DNA from: Rhodococcus triatomae
GTDB lineage: Bacteria > Actinomycetota > Actinomycetes > Mycobacteriales > Mycobacteriaceae
Direction: 5' to 3'
Assembly (NCBI RefSeq): GCF_014217785.1
Contig: NZ_CP048814.1
Location: forward strand, 744,001-808,000
DNA length: 64,000 bases
Positions 18,001 through 25,834 of the stretch are shown here, piece after piece (within the stretch, counting starts at the first letter, position 1; each line of letters opens with the position of its first letter). Under the pieces are notes generated by a model, which was given only the letters and a program-made list of their open reading frames with translations, ran no database searches and was not told the origin of the DNA. The translations under genes were made by a program, and so were the position numbers.

Positions 18001-19001
18001 AGGGCGCGCTCGTCCGCCTCGCCGGGCAGGACTCACGGCGCGGTACCTTCACCCAGCGCCACTCGGTGCTCATCGACCGCAAGACCGGCGACGAGTACAC
18101 ACCGTTGCAGACGGTGGCCACCGACGCCGGCAACGGCGGCAAGTTCATGGTCTACGACTCGGCGCTCACCGAGTTCGCCGGGCTCGGCTTCGAGTACGGA
18201 TATTCGGTCGGCAACCCGGACGCCCTGGTGCTGTGGGAGGCGCAGTTCGGCGACTTCGTCAACGGTGCGCAGCCGATCATCGACGAGTTCATCTCGTCGG
18301 GTGAAGCCAAGTGGGGTCAGCTCTCCGACGTCGTGCTGCTGCTGCCGCACGGTCACGAGGGGCAGGGTCCGGACCACACCTCCGGACGGATCGAACGGTT
18401 CCTGCAGCTGTGCGCCGAGGGTTCGATGACGGTCGCCGTGCCGTCCACTCCCGCGAGCTACTTCCATCTGCTGCGCCGCCATCATCTCGACGGCATCCGT
18501 CGGCCCCTGGTCGTGTTCACCCCGAAGTCGATGCTGCGCAACAAGGCAGCGGTGAGCAACATCGAGGACTTCACGACCGGCAAGTTCCGCTCGGTGTTCG
18601 AGGAGCCGGCGTACGAGACGGGCGAGGGCAACCGCGACAAGGTCACCCGCGTTCTCCTGGTCAGCGGCAAGCTGTACTGGGAATTGCTCGCGAAGAAGCA
18701 GAAGGACGAACGCGACGACGTCGCCATCGTCCGGGTCGAGCAGCTGTATCCGGTGCCGAGCCGGCGCCTGCGCGAGACGCTGGACCGGTACCCGAACGCT
18801 TCCGAGTTCCTGTGGGTGCAGGAGGAGCCGGCCAACCAGGGCGCGTGGCCGTTCTTCGGCCTGGCCCTGCCGGAACTGCTGCCCGACAAGCTCCAGGGCA
18901 TCCGCCGGGTGTCGCGTCGCTCGATGTCCGCGCCGTCCTCGGGGTCGAGCAAGGTGCACGCCGTCGAACAGCAGGAGATCATCAACGAGGCCTTCGGCTG
19001 A
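15099..19001 (+). CDS. kgd: Multifunctional 2-oxoglutarate metabolism enzyme (E1o with fused succinyltransferase domain)
   Basis: 1300-residue ThDP enzyme converting 2-oxoglutarate to succinyl-CoA within the dehydrogenase complex, or to succinate semialdehyde or hydroxy-oxoadipate. The N-terminal segment [20 protein letters not shown] is the usual E1o start. An Ala/Thr/Lys-rich linker with DNA repeats follows. The E2-type succinyltransferase domain (about 187-430) has the catalytic [13 protein letters not shown] near 391. The E1 domain runs from about 437 to the end, with the ThDP motif [19 protein letters not shown] near 717. The GTG at 15099 is preferred because it directly precedes the conserved N-terminus; an in-frame ATG at 15081 is the alternative. 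In relatives the enzyme is inhibited by the FHA protein GarA. Confidence 0.96.
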   Translation: MSSSSTSQFGQNQWLVDEMYQRFQDDPSSVDASWHEFLTDYSPEAGAAAPGGNGHSSDGGASGSRGTASPPPASGTSNGTAAKSSNGTAAKSSNGTAAATSGGDARTTKPAPESARATAAAKPAAKTPAKPSPAAKPEAKATETPATKATETPATKATETPATKATETKASAPATPPATEESRVLRGAAAAVAKNMNASLTIPTATSVRAIPAKLMADNRIVINNHLARTRGGKISFTHLLGYAIVQAVKVFPNMNRHFAEIDGKPNVVTPPHTNLGLAIDLAGKDGNRSLVVAAIKNTDTQNFTQFYAAYEDIVRRAREGKLGAEDFSGVTISLTNPGGIGTVHSVPRLMKGQGAIIGAGAMEYPAEFQGSSDEKIAEMGVGKLMTLTSTYDHRIIQGAESGDFLRTIHNLLISDEFYDEIFHSLQIPYEPVRWRKDVPEGVIDKSTRVLELIAAYRNRGHLMADTDPLQFIKDKFKSHPDLDVTTHDLTLWDLDREFKVGGFHGQDKMRLRDVLAVLRDAYCRHVGVEYTHILEPDQQQWIQERVEAHHVKPTVAEQKYILSKLNAAEAFETFLQTKYVGQKRFSLEGAESVIPMMDSVIDRSADHALDEVVIAMPHRGRLNVLANIVGKPYSKIFTEFEGNMNPAAAHGSGDVKYHLGAEGTYIQMFGDNDIKVSLTANPSHLEAVDPVLEGLVRAKQDILDKGEDGFTVLPLMLHGDAAFAGQGVVAETLNLALLRGYRTGGTVHIVVNNQVGFTTAPEHSRSSEYSTDVAKMIGAPIFHVNGDDPEACVWVAQLAVDFREKFHKDVVIDMICYRRRGHNEGDDPSMTQPAMYDVIDTMRSVRKSYTESLIGRGDISLKEAEDALRDYQGQLERVFNEVRELEKYQPEPSESVELDQTPAPRLTTAVDKSVLERIGNAFVDVPDGFTVHPRVKPVIEKRREMSREGHVDWAFAELLAFGSLVEQGALVRLAGQDSRRGTFTQRHSVLIDRKTGDEYTPLQTVATDAGNGGKFMVYDSALTEFAGLGFEYGYSVGNPDALVLWEAQFGDFVNGAQPIIDEFISSGEAKWGQLSDVVLLLPHGHEGQGPDHTSGRIERFLQLCAEGSMTVAVPSTPASYFHLLRRHHLDGIRRPLVVFTPKSMLRNKAAVSNIEDFTTGKFRSVFEEPAYETGEGNRDKVTRVLLVSGKLYWELLAKKQKDERDDVAIVRVEQLYPVPSRRLRETLDRYPNASEFLWVQEEPANQGAWPFFGLALPELLPDKLQGIRRVSRRSMSAPSSGSSKVHAVEQQEIINEAFG
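15327..15602. repeat. In-frame repeats in the kgd linker
   Basis: Three exact copies of a 24-bp unit beginning AAGGCCACCGAGACC (15516-15539, 15540-15563, 15564-15587) plus a partial fourth copy encode KATETPAT repeats. Upstream at about 15327-15390 there are imperfect repeats encoding SNGTAAK-type units. Confidence 0.9.
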
Positions 19002-19034
19002 GGCGTCCCGGCCGAGACCGGGTACGTCTGGACG

Positions 19035-19745
19035 ATGCTGCCACTGAGCCGGGTCGAACTCACTCCACGGAGTGGGTTCGACCCGGCTTCGTGGTATCTG
19101 GACCTCGCCCCGATCGCGCAGCTACAGCGCAGCGGTCTCGAGTTCACCGACCCGATCACGGTACTGATCGGCGAGAACGGAGTCGGGAAGTCGACCCTGG
19201 TCGAGGCGATCGCGGCGTCCTGGCAGGTCGGTTTCCGGGACGCGCAGGACCGGATGTGGTCCTCCGCGCCCAGCGCGGAGGACGCCGACCTCGGTCGGCA
19301 CCTGACGTACACCGGCGCGAGGCCGCAGCCCTTCGGCGGGTGCTTCCTTCGCGCCGAGTCGATGCACGCACTGTTCGGTGCCGCGGACGAACAGCGGCCA
19401 CGGGCGAGTGACCAGGCATTCAACGAGCTCTCCCACGGCCAGTCCTTCCTCCGCTACGTGGCCGACCGCCCCGTCGGAGTGGGTCTGTGGATACTCGACG
19501 AGCCGGAAGCCGCTCTGTCCTTCCAGTCCTGCCTGGCCCTGATCGGCGTGCTGGGTGACCTCGCGGCCGAGGGCTCGCAGGTCATCCTGGCAACCCACTC
19601 GCCTCTCCTCGCCGCCGTGCCCGGAGCACGGATCTGGGAGCTCACCGACGGCGGCATCGAGTACCCGGAGTGGGCGGACACCGCCCTGGTCCGCGGCTGG
19701 CGCTCGTTCCTGGATGCGCCGGAGCGGTTCCTGCGTCATCTGTGA
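19035..19745 (+). CDS. Predicted AAA/ABC-type ATPase (COG3910-like)
   Basis: 236-residue soluble ATPase of the SMC/RecF-like AAA class. It has Walker A VLIGENGVGKSTL near residue 48, a shortened signature ELSHGQSFLRYV, and Walker B VGLWILDEPEAALSF followed by the H-loop region VILATHSPLLAAV. There is no coiled-coil insertion and no attached nuclease domain. Small stand-alone proteins of this type are widespread but their role is unknown. It follows kgd by 33 nt and may be read through from it. It is convergent with the tetR gene. Confidence 0.82.
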   Translation: MLPLSRVELTPRSGFDPASWYLDLAPIAQLQRSGLEFTDPITVLIGENGVGKSTLVEAIAASWQVGFRDAQDRMWSSAPSAEDADLGRHLTYTGARPQPFGGCFLRAESMHALFGAADEQRPRASDQAFNELSHGQSFLRYVADRPVGVGLWILDEPEAALSFQSCLALIGVLGDLAAEGSQVILATHSPLLAAVPGARIWELTDGGIEYPEWADTALVRGWRSFLDAPERFLRHL

Positions 19746-19766
19746 CCGGCACGCGGTCCGCTCCGA

Positions 19767-20402
19767 CTACGCGCTCCAGGCCGCGAGGGTGGCGGCCAGT
19801 TCCGGCGACGACGCCACGGCCAACGCAGGCAGAGCCTGCACGTGCATGCGGATGAGCTGCTCCCTCTCGATGGAGGGGGCTCGCAACCAGGTGATGGTGG
19901 CCTCCTCCACGAACGCGATCCATCCGCGCACCGCGAGCTCGACGTGCGCGGACCGCTCGATCCCGAGAAGCGGCAGATGATCGAGGATGCGCGCGGACAT
20001 CTCGGTCCTGGTGCGCTCGAACACGGCCCGCATATCCGCGTCACCACTGGCCGTGCCTCGGAGCAACGAGATGTAGCCGTTGCTGTTGTCGGTGACGTAG
20101 TCCACGTAGGACTCGAGCACCGCGTGTAGGAGACCGAACGGCTCCTCCACGCCGCGGGCGACCACACCGGGGTCGGTCTGGGACAGCAACTCGTCACTGG
20201 TCCGCTGGACGATCGCGATGTGGAAGTCGTGTTTCGACGCGAAGTAGTTGTACAGGAGGCCGCGCGACACCCCGGCCTGGTCGGCGATGTCCTCGACGGA
20301 GATCGACTCGAGATTCCGCTCGGTCAGCATCTGCGCGCCCAGCTCGATGAACTGTTCCTTGCGCTGTTCGGGGCTCAGTCGCGTCCGCTTGGCCACATCC
20401 AT
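19767..20402 (-). CDS. TetR-family transcriptional regulator
   Basis: 211-residue repressor with the N-terminal helix-turn-helix ISVEDIADQAGVSRGLLYNYF followed by ASKHDFHIAIV. The remainder is an all-helical ligand-binding domain without recognisable specificity. It is divergent from the flavin monooxygenase operon with only 71 bp between the start codons, so it almost certainly controls that operon and itself; a 15-bp palindrome lies over both putative -35 regions. TAGGAT ends 6 nt before the ATG, indicating a leaderless transcript. Confidence 0.9.
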   Translation of the reverse strand: MDVAKRTRLSPEQRKEQFIELGAQMLTERNLESISVEDIADQAGVSRGLLYNYFASKHDFHIAIVQRTSDELLSQTDPGVVARGVEEPFGLLHAVLESYVDYVTDNSNGYISLLRGTASGDADMRAVFERTRTEMSARILDHLPLLGIERSAHVELAVRGWIAFVEEATITWLRAPSIEREQLIRMHVQALPALAVASSPELAATLAAWSA

Positions 20403-20408
20403 GGCACA

Positions 20409-20414
20409 ATCCTA
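20409..20414 (-). promoter_or_regulatory. Putative -10 element (TAGGAT) for leaderless tetR-type gene
   Basis: TAGGAT on the minus strand ends 6 nt before the ATG at 20402. No ribosome-binding site is present. Confidence 0.5.
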
Positions 20415-20425
20415 CTGAATGAAGT

Positions 20426-20440
20426 TCAATAAGCTATTGA
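20426..20440. promoter_or_regulatory. Candidate TetR operator (15-bp palindrome)
   Basis: TCAATA-AGC-TATTGA is a perfect inverted repeat between the divergent tetR and monooxygenase genes. It overlaps the TTGACT -35 of the operon and the expected -35 position of tetR. A second smaller symmetric element, TGAAGTTCA (20420-20428), overlaps its left end. Confidence 0.6.
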
Positions 20441-20466
20441 CTGCGTCACAGCGTCGCCCGTATGGT
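20437..20466 (+). promoter_or_regulatory. Promoter of the monooxygenase operon
   Basis: TTGACT (20437-20442), an 18-bp spacer and TATGGT (20461-20466), followed after 7 nt by the ATG at 20474. This is one of the best sigma-70-type promoters in the window, and it implies a leaderless mRNA. Confidence 0.65.
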
Positions 20467-20473
20467 CTATTAC

Positions 20474-22036
20474 ATGAGTCTCCCAGTTACAGACACTTCC
20501 TCCACCACGGGCACCACGCGCCACGTGGACACCCTGGTCATCGGCAGCGGATTCGCAGGTCTCGGCGCCGCCATCAAGCTCACCCAGGCCGGCAAGCGCG
20601 ACTTCCTGGTTCTCGAGCGCGGCAACGACGTGGGCGGAACCTGGCGAGACAACACCTACCCGGGCGCGGCCTGCGACGTCCCGTCCAACCTGTACTCCTA
20701 CTCGTTCGCGCTCAACCCGGGCTGGACCCGCTCGTTCTCGCCACAGCCGGAGATCCAGCGGTACATCCAGTCGGTCGCCGACAAGTACAAGGTCCGCGAC
20801 CGGCACGTCTTCGGCTGCGACGTCCTCTCGGCCCAGTGGGACAACGACCGCAACCAGTGGCGGGTGCACACCACGAAGGGCGACTACACCGCCAAGGTCG
20901 TGATCACCGCCGTCGGCGCCCTGTGTGAGCCGTCGCTGCCCGACATCAAGGGCATCGGCGACTTCCAGGGCGAGATCTTCCACTCCGCCCAGTGGAATCA
21001 CGACGCCGATCTCACCGGCAAGCGGGTCGCCGTGATCGGCACCGGCGCCTCCGCCATCCAGATCGTCCCACAGCTGGCAAAGAACGTCTCCCACCTCGAC
21101 GTGTACCAGCGCACCGCGCCGTGGATCCTGCCGCGCTCGGATCGCGAGTACACGAAGGCGGAGAAGTTCGCGTTCAAGTACGTACCCGGATTCCAGCGCC
21201 TCTCGCGCACGCTGCAGTACGTCACCCGCGAGACCCAGGTCGTCGGCCTCGCCAAGGCGCCCGTCTTCATGAAGCCGCTCCAGGCCGCCGCGGAGATCCA
21301 CCTGCGTCGCCAGATCCGGGACAAGGACCTGCGCAAGAAGGTCCGGCCGAACTACCAGATCGGCTGCAAGCGCATGCTGATCTCGAACAACTACTTCCCG
21401 GCGCTGTCCCAGTCCCACGTGGACGTCGTCACCGACGGCATCGACGAGGTGACCGCGGACGCGATCGTCAGCAAGGACGGCACCCGCCGCGAGGTCGACG
21501 CCATCGTGGTGGCCACCGGCTTCCACGTCACCGACTCACCGATGTTCGCCGGAATCATCGGCAAGGACGGACGCACCGCCGCACAGGTCTTCGACGCGCA
21601 GGGCCAGCAGGGCTACAAGGGATCCTCGATCGCCAACTTCCCCAACATGTTCTTCCTCGTCGGCCCGAACACCGGCCTCGGCCACTCGTCGATGGTGTTC
21701 ATGATCGAGTCGCAGCTCAACTACGTCGTCGATGCACTGAAGACCATCGAGCGCTACGACCTCGGCACCGTCGAGGTGCGGCAGGACGTGCAGGACCGGT
21801 ACAACCGCGAACTGCAGGAGAAGCTCTCGCACAGCGTCTGGAACAACGGCGGATGCGCCAGCTGGTACCTCGACAAGCACGGCAACAACACGACGCTGTG
21901 GCCCGGGTTCACCTTCGAATTCCGCAATCAGACCCGCCGTTTCGACCTGGTGGCGTACAACAGTGTCGCGACGAGCGATCTCCCCTCCCCGGCACCGTCA
22001 GCGGTCGCCGACAAGAAGAAGGTGGCAGCAAAGTGA
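20474..22036 (+). CDS. Flavin-containing (Baeyer-Villiger-type) monooxygenase
   Basis: 520-residue FAD/NADPH enzyme expected to insert oxygen next to a carbonyl. The FAD-binding VIGSGFAGLGAAI lies near residue 19. The BVMO fingerprint FQGEIFHSAQW matches F-x-G-x-x-x-H-x-x-x-W. A second Rossmann motif, VAVIGTGASAIQI, binds NADPH, and VATGF closes the family pattern. The start at 20474 is preferred over an ATG at 20462 because the promoter -10 overlaps the latter. The next gene starts within the stop codon region (GTGA). With the SDR and esterase it can form an alcohol-ketone-ester-hydrolysis route; similar gene sets surround mymA in M. tuberculosis. Confidence 0.92.
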   Translation: MSLPVTDTSSTTGTTRHVDTLVIGSGFAGLGAAIKLTQAGKRDFLVLERGNDVGGTWRDNTYPGAACDVPSNLYSYSFALNPGWTRSFSPQPEIQRYIQSVADKYKVRDRHVFGCDVLSAQWDNDRNQWRVHTTKGDYTAKVVITAVGALCEPSLPDIKGIGDFQGEIFHSAQWNHDADLTGKRVAVIGTGASAIQIVPQLAKNVSHLDVYQRTAPWILPRSDREYTKAEKFAFKYVPGFQRLSRTLQYVTRETQVVGLAKAPVFMKPLQAAAEIHLRRQIRDKDLRKKVRPNYQIGCKRMLISNNYFPALSQSHVDVVTDGIDEVTADAIVSKDGTRREVDAIVVATGFHVTDSPMFAGIIGKDGRTAAQVFDAQGQQGYKGSSIANFPNMFFLVGPNTGLGHSSMVFMIESQLNYVVDALKTIERYDLGTVEVRQDVQDRYNRELQEKLSHSVWNNGGCASWYLDKHGNNTTLWPGFTFEFRNQTRRFDLVAYNSVATSDLPSPAPSAVADKKKVAAK

Positions 22037-22869
22037 GTGAGTTCCGCGGCAAGGTCGTCGTCATCACCGGAGCGGGTTCCGGTATCGGTCGCGCACTGGC
22101 ACTGAACCTGGCGTCCGAGGGCGCCAAGCTGGCACTGTCCGACATGGACAGCGTCGGGCTCGAGGAGACGGTGCGCCGGGCGAAGGCGCTCGGCGCCGAG
22201 GTCAAGTCGGACACGCTGGACGTCACCCAGCGCGAGGCCGTCCTCGCATATGCCGATGCCGTGGCCGAGCACTTCGGCGCGGTCAACCAGGTCTACAACA
22301 ACGCAGGCATCGCCTACCACGGCGAGTTCGAGAAGGCCGAGTTCAAGGACCTCGAGCGGGTCGTCGACGTCGACTTCTGGGGAGTTGTCAACGGCACCAA
22401 GGCATTTCTCCCCCACTTGATCGCCTCCGGCGACGGGCACCTGATCAACGTCTCGAGCCTCTTCGGCCTCCTCGGCATGCCCGGGCAGACCGCGTACAAC
22501 GCGGCGAAGTTCGCGGTCCGCGGCTTCACCGAGGCACTGCGCCAGGAGATGCTCATCGCCAAGCATCCGGTGCAGGTCACCTGCGTGCACCCGGGTGGCA
22601 TCAAGACCGCGATCGCCCGCAACGCCACCGCGGGGCCGGGCGAGGATCTGGACACCTTCGCGCAGTTCTTCGACCAGAAACTGGCACGCACCACCGCGGA
22701 GGATGCTGCCGCGGTGATCGTGAAGGGTGTGCGGAAGAACAAGGCACGCGTGCTGATCGGCGCGGACGCCAAGCTTCTCGACGCCTGGGTCCGCATCATC
22801 GGCCCGCGCTACCAGTGGTTCGTCGCCAAGGTCGCCGCCCAATTCATGCCCAAGTCCCCGAAGTCCTGA
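22033..22869 (+). CDS. Short-chain dehydrogenase/reductase (SadH-like)
   Basis: 278-residue classical SDR. It has the cofactor motif ITGAGSGIGRAL near residue 12, the structural NNAG motif within VYNNAGIAYHG, the catalytic serine in LINVSSLFGL and the catalytic YNAAK. Acidic residues after the second strand (LSDMDS) favour NAD over NADP (inference). The GTG at 22033 overlaps the monooxygenase stop. The overall sequence strongly recalls the SDR of the mymA operon in M. tuberculosis (Rv3085), judged from memory. It probably interconverts an alcohol and the ketone or aldehyde substrate of the monooxygenase. Confidence 0.9.
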   Translation: MSEFRGKVVVITGAGSGIGRALALNLASEGAKLALSDMDSVGLEETVRRAKALGAEVKSDTLDVTQREAVLAYADAVAEHFGAVNQVYNNAGIAYHGEFEKAEFKDLERVVDVDFWGVVNGTKAFLPHLIASGDGHLINVSSLFGLLGMPGQTAYNAAKFAVRGFTEALRQEMLIAKHPVQVTCVHPGGIKTAIARNATAGPGEDLDTFAQFFDQKLARTTAEDAAAVIVKGVRKNKARVLIGADAKLLDAWVRIIGPRYQWFVAKVAAQFMPKSPKS

Positions 22870-22882
22870 GGTCGTCACGGGT

Positions 22883-23806
22883 ATGAGACTCCCTGCCCTG
22901 CCGCTGCCGGTCGTCGCGGCCGCGCTGAAGCCGTTCTACCGGCTGTCCCTCAACGCACGTCTGCCGTACGGGGTGCAGCGGTCGTTACTGGATCTGGCGG
23001 CACCGTTGCAGCAACTGCCCGCGGGGGCGGTGGTGCGATCCACCACCCTCGCGGGTCGGCCCGCGGAACGCATCACGGTGGGCGCCACCGAGAGGCGCAC
23101 CGCCGTGCTGTATCTCCACGGCGGTGCGTACACGATCGGCTCTCTGGCCACCCACCGGTCGCTCGCGGCGCACCTGGCACGCGAATCCTCCAGTGTCGTC
23201 TACACACTCGACTACCGTCTCGCGCCGGAGCACCCGTTTCCCGCGGGGCTCGAGGACGCCGTCGCCGCGTACCTCGAGCTGGTGACGGAACACGGGTTCG
23301 CACCGGAGTCGATCGCCGTCGCGGGTGATTCCGCGGGCGGCGGACTGGCCCTGGCCACCGCACGCAGGCTGATCGATCGGCACGGCGTGACTCCCGCGGC
23401 ACTGGGCCTGATCGCGCCGTGGGTGGACCCGGCGTCACGCGAGACCGAGAAGGATCGTGACCTGGTGATCAACACCCGGTGGTCCTTCGACGCCGCGGAG
23501 AAGTACCTCGGTGCCGGCGACCCGAACGACGAGGGCTATGCGCCCCTACACGGGAACCTCCGGGACCTGCCGCCCACCATCATTCACATCGGGGTCGACG
23601 AGGTGCTGTATCCCCAGGTGATGGAACTGTCCCGGCGCCTCGACGCAGCGGGAGTCGCCGTCCACACCACCGAGTACGAGAAGCTGTGGCACGTCGCCCA
23701 TCTCCAGGCGTCCATCCTCCGGGAAGCCGCGGACGCGGTCACCGAACTCGGTTCCCACCTGCGTTCACACATGCGCGTCGAGCCAGTCGCGCGCGACGTC
23801 GGCTGA
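22883..23806 (+). CDS. Alpha/beta hydrolase, hormone-sensitive-lipase (LipR/LipW-like) family
   Basis: 307-residue esterase. The oxyanion-hole motif is VLYLHGGAYTIGS near residue 73, the nucleophile elbow is VAGDSAGGGLALA, and the catalytic acid and base fall in IHIGVDEVLYPQ and KLWHVAHLQ. It starts 13 nt after the SDR and is the third gene of the TetR-controlled operon. It is expected to hydrolyse the ester made by the monooxygenase or a lipid-derived ester. The last 42 bp overlap the 3' end of the convergent lipoprotein gene. Confidence 0.9.
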   Translation: MRLPALPLPVVAAALKPFYRLSLNARLPYGVQRSLLDLAAPLQQLPAGAVVRSTTLAGRPAERITVGATERRTAVLYLHGGAYTIGSLATHRSLAAHLARESSSVVYTLDYRLAPEHPFPAGLEDAVAAYLELVTEHGFAPESIAVAGDSAGGGLALATARRLIDRHGVTPAALGLIAPWVDPASRETEKDRDLVINTRWSFDAAEKYLGAGDPNDEGYAPLHGNLRDLPPTIIHIGVDEVLYPQVMELSRRLDAAGVAVHTTEYEKLWHVAHLQASILREAADAVTELGSHLRSHMRVEPVARDVG

Positions 23807-24682
23807 ATCGGACTGCCCCGTACGGACCTGGCCGACCATGTCGGCCAGGTCCGTCGTCGTCAGCTCCCCCGCGACGAAAGCCAGTGCGTCGCGGTGCCGG
23901 TCGGAGATCGCGTCGGAGCGGAACACGGGCAGGACGTTCTGAGCGGTGAACACCCGATCCGGGTCGGCGAGCACTGCCAGGTCGTCGGCGGATGCGTCCG
24001 GATCCGCGGTGGTGAGTCCGACGACGGGCACGAGCCCTACGGGTACGGACGCCGCCGGCGGCACCACGCCGGACTCGGCCTCCGCGACCACCGCGAAACT
24101 GCAACCGACGTCCTCGAGCGCGCCGGCCGGTGTCGCGGCCGCATCCCACCCCCGAGAGTGGACGAGCGCGCTCCCCGCGCATCTCGGCGCGAAGTCCGCC
24201 AGCGAGAGCTCGTCCCCCAGCGCGTCCCGCGGGAGGGCCAGCACGGCCCTGTCCTCGGCCCCGGCGAAGTCCGAGACCGAAATCCCCTGGGGAAGAGAGC
24301 GACTCAATTCCTCGAACACCTCGTCCGGAGAGGTGACCGTGGCCCCGGGCTGCAGGTGGTTCAGCAGTGCCCCGCTGAATTCGGGAACCAGGTCGACGAG
24401 CCCGGCGTCGAGGGCCGCGAGGTGATCGCCGCGGCCGGTGAATCCACCGCGGACCTCGACCTGGGCGCCGGCCCTGCGCAAGGCGCCGGCATAGATCTCC
24501 CCCAGCACCTCCCCCGCGGTACCGACTCCCGCACCCACGACCAGTTCGGTGTCCGACGCCCGGTCAGCCGAATCCAACACCGAATCGGAGCCGGAACACC
24601 CCGTGAGCATCACGGCCGCGGCGACGACACTCGCCGCCGCGCCGAGGATCCGTCGCCTCGTCACCGAGTTCTGCCGGGCCAT
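23765..24682 (-). CDS. Glycine-betaine/choline-type ABC substrate-binding lipoprotein
   Basis: 305-residue OpuAC/ProX-type binding protein. The signal peptide has SVTRRRILGAAAS (a twin-arginine-like start) and the lipobox VMLTGC with Cys29 as the lipid-attachment site. The mature part has TELVVGAGVGTAGEVLGEIYA, the start usual in this family, and LVDLVPEFSGALLNHL. It diverges from a complete opuC-type operon that already carries its own binding protein, so it may offer a second specificity to the same permease. The aromatic cage residues cannot be assigned. Its 3' end overlaps the convergent esterase gene by 42 bp. Confidence 0.85.
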   Translation of the reverse strand: MARQNSVTRRRILGAAASVVAAAVMLTGCSGSDSVLDSADRASDTELVVGAGVGTAGEVLGEIYAGALRRAGAQVEVRGGFTGRGDHLAALDAGLVDLVPEFSGALLNHLQPGATVTSPDEVFEELSRSLPQGISVSDFAGAEDRAVLALPRDALGDELSLADFAPRCAGSALVHSRGWDAAATPAGALEDVGCSFAVVAEAESGVVPPAASVPVGLVPVVGLTTADPDASADDLAVLADPDRVFTAQNVLPVFRSDAISDRHRDALAFVAGELTTTDLADMVGQVRTGQSDSADVARDWLDAHV

Positions 24683-24773
24683 GCCGCTCCTTCCCGCACA
24701 CTGCCGAAACCATCTCGAGTCGAATCCTGGTCCGAGCCGCTCCTATCGTTACACTGACGCACGGGGCAGCGGC

Positions 24774-24809
24774 CCACCGGGCCACCGGGTCACCGGGTCA
24801 CCAGGTCAC
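24774..24809. repeat. Four 8-bp direct repeats upstream of the opuC-type operon
   Basis: CCACCGGG, CCACCGGG, TCACCGGG and TCACCAGG follow each other without spacing, and a further TCAC begins the next unit. The repeat sits in the 189-bp divergent spacer between the two binding-protein genes. It may be a replication-slippage product or a regulator-binding array. Confidence 0.6.
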
Positions 24810-24871
24810 AGGCGATAACGGCTCCCGCGGGCGCACAGCCCGGGCCGCACCGCCGAGGCGGAAGGATGCAC

Positions 24872-25825
24872 ATGCGCGTTCCACAGCTCCGGACCGGGTT
24901 CGTCGTCGCGGTCGCGGCGACCTGCGCCCTCGCACTCGCTGCGTGCGGCGGAGGATCCGACCCACTGTCGGCGTCCGGTGAGGGTTCCGGGGACGATCCG
25001 AACGCGGTGATCATCGGTTCGGCGAACTTCCCCGAGTCCGAGACCGTCGCCAACATCTACGCCGAGGTCCTGCGCGTCAACGGCTTCGACGTCGAGACCC
25101 GGTTCAACATCGGCAGCCGCGAGGCCTACATCCCGGCAGTGCGCGACGGGTCCATCGACGTGATTCCGGACTACACCGGGAATCTCCTGCAGTACCTGGA
25201 CTCCGACGCGGTCGCCACCAGCTCGGACGACGTGGATGCCGCCCTCCCTGCTGCCCTGGGCGACGACTTGGTCCTCGCCGCACCGGCTCCCGCCGAGGAC
25301 AAGGACGCGGTGGTCGTCACCCGCGAGACCGCGGACCGGTGGAACCTCACCACCATCGGCGATCTCGCTCCGTACTCGGCCGAGGTCACGTTCGGCGCGC
25401 CCGCCGAGTTCCAGGAACGGCCGGTGGGCCTGCCCGGCCTGCGTGCTCGCTACGCCCTCGAGGTCTCCCCCGGCAACTTCGTGCCGATCGGCGACGGTGG
25501 CGGACCGGCCACCGTCGAGGCGCTCGCGTCCGGAAGGGTGACCGCCGCGAACATCTTCACGACATCTCCCTCGATCGTCGCCAACGACTTCGTCGTGCTC
25601 GAGGATCCGGAGAACAACTTCCCCGCGCAGCACGTGGTCCCGGTGATCCGCGCCGCGAAATCCTCCGACAAGCTGACCTCGGTCCTCGACGCCGCCTCCG
25701 CGAAGCTCACCACCGAGGAATTGATCGCACTCAACACCGAGGTGTCCGGCGACGCGAAGGTCGAACCCGCTGCCGCCGCGCAGCAGTGGGTGGCAGCGCA
25801 GGGCCTCGACGAGCCGATCTCCTAG
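24872..25825 (+). CDS. Osmoprotectant ABC transporter substrate-binding lipoprotein (OpuCC/ProX-like)
   Basis: 317-residue lipoprotein. The signal peptide ends in the lipobox LALAAC with Cys25. The mature sequence starts NAVIIGSANFPESETVANIYA, and DGSIDVIPDYTGNLLQYL is the hallmark of quaternary-ammonium-compound-binding proteins. The ATG at 24872 has GGAAGG 6 nt upstream; an ATG at 24866 overlaps that site and is less likely. It is the first gene of a four-gene importer for compounds such as glycine betaine, choline or proline betaine. The exact ligand is not visible. Confidence 0.92.
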   Translation: MRVPQLRTGFVVAVAATCALALAACGGGSDPLSASGEGSGDDPNAVIIGSANFPESETVANIYAEVLRVNGFDVETRFNIGSREAYIPAVRDGSIDVIPDYTGNLLQYLDSDAVATSSDDVDAALPAALGDDLVLAAPAPAEDKDAVVVTRETADRWNLTTIGDLAPYSAEVTFGAPAEFQERPVGLPGLRARYALEVSPGNFVPIGDGGGPATVEALASGRVTAANIFTTSPSIVANDFVVLEDPENNFPAQHVVPVIRAAKSSDKLTSVLDAASAKLTTEELIALNTEVSGDAKVEPAAAAQQWVAAQGLDEPIS

Positions 25826-25834
25826 GTCGCCGAC

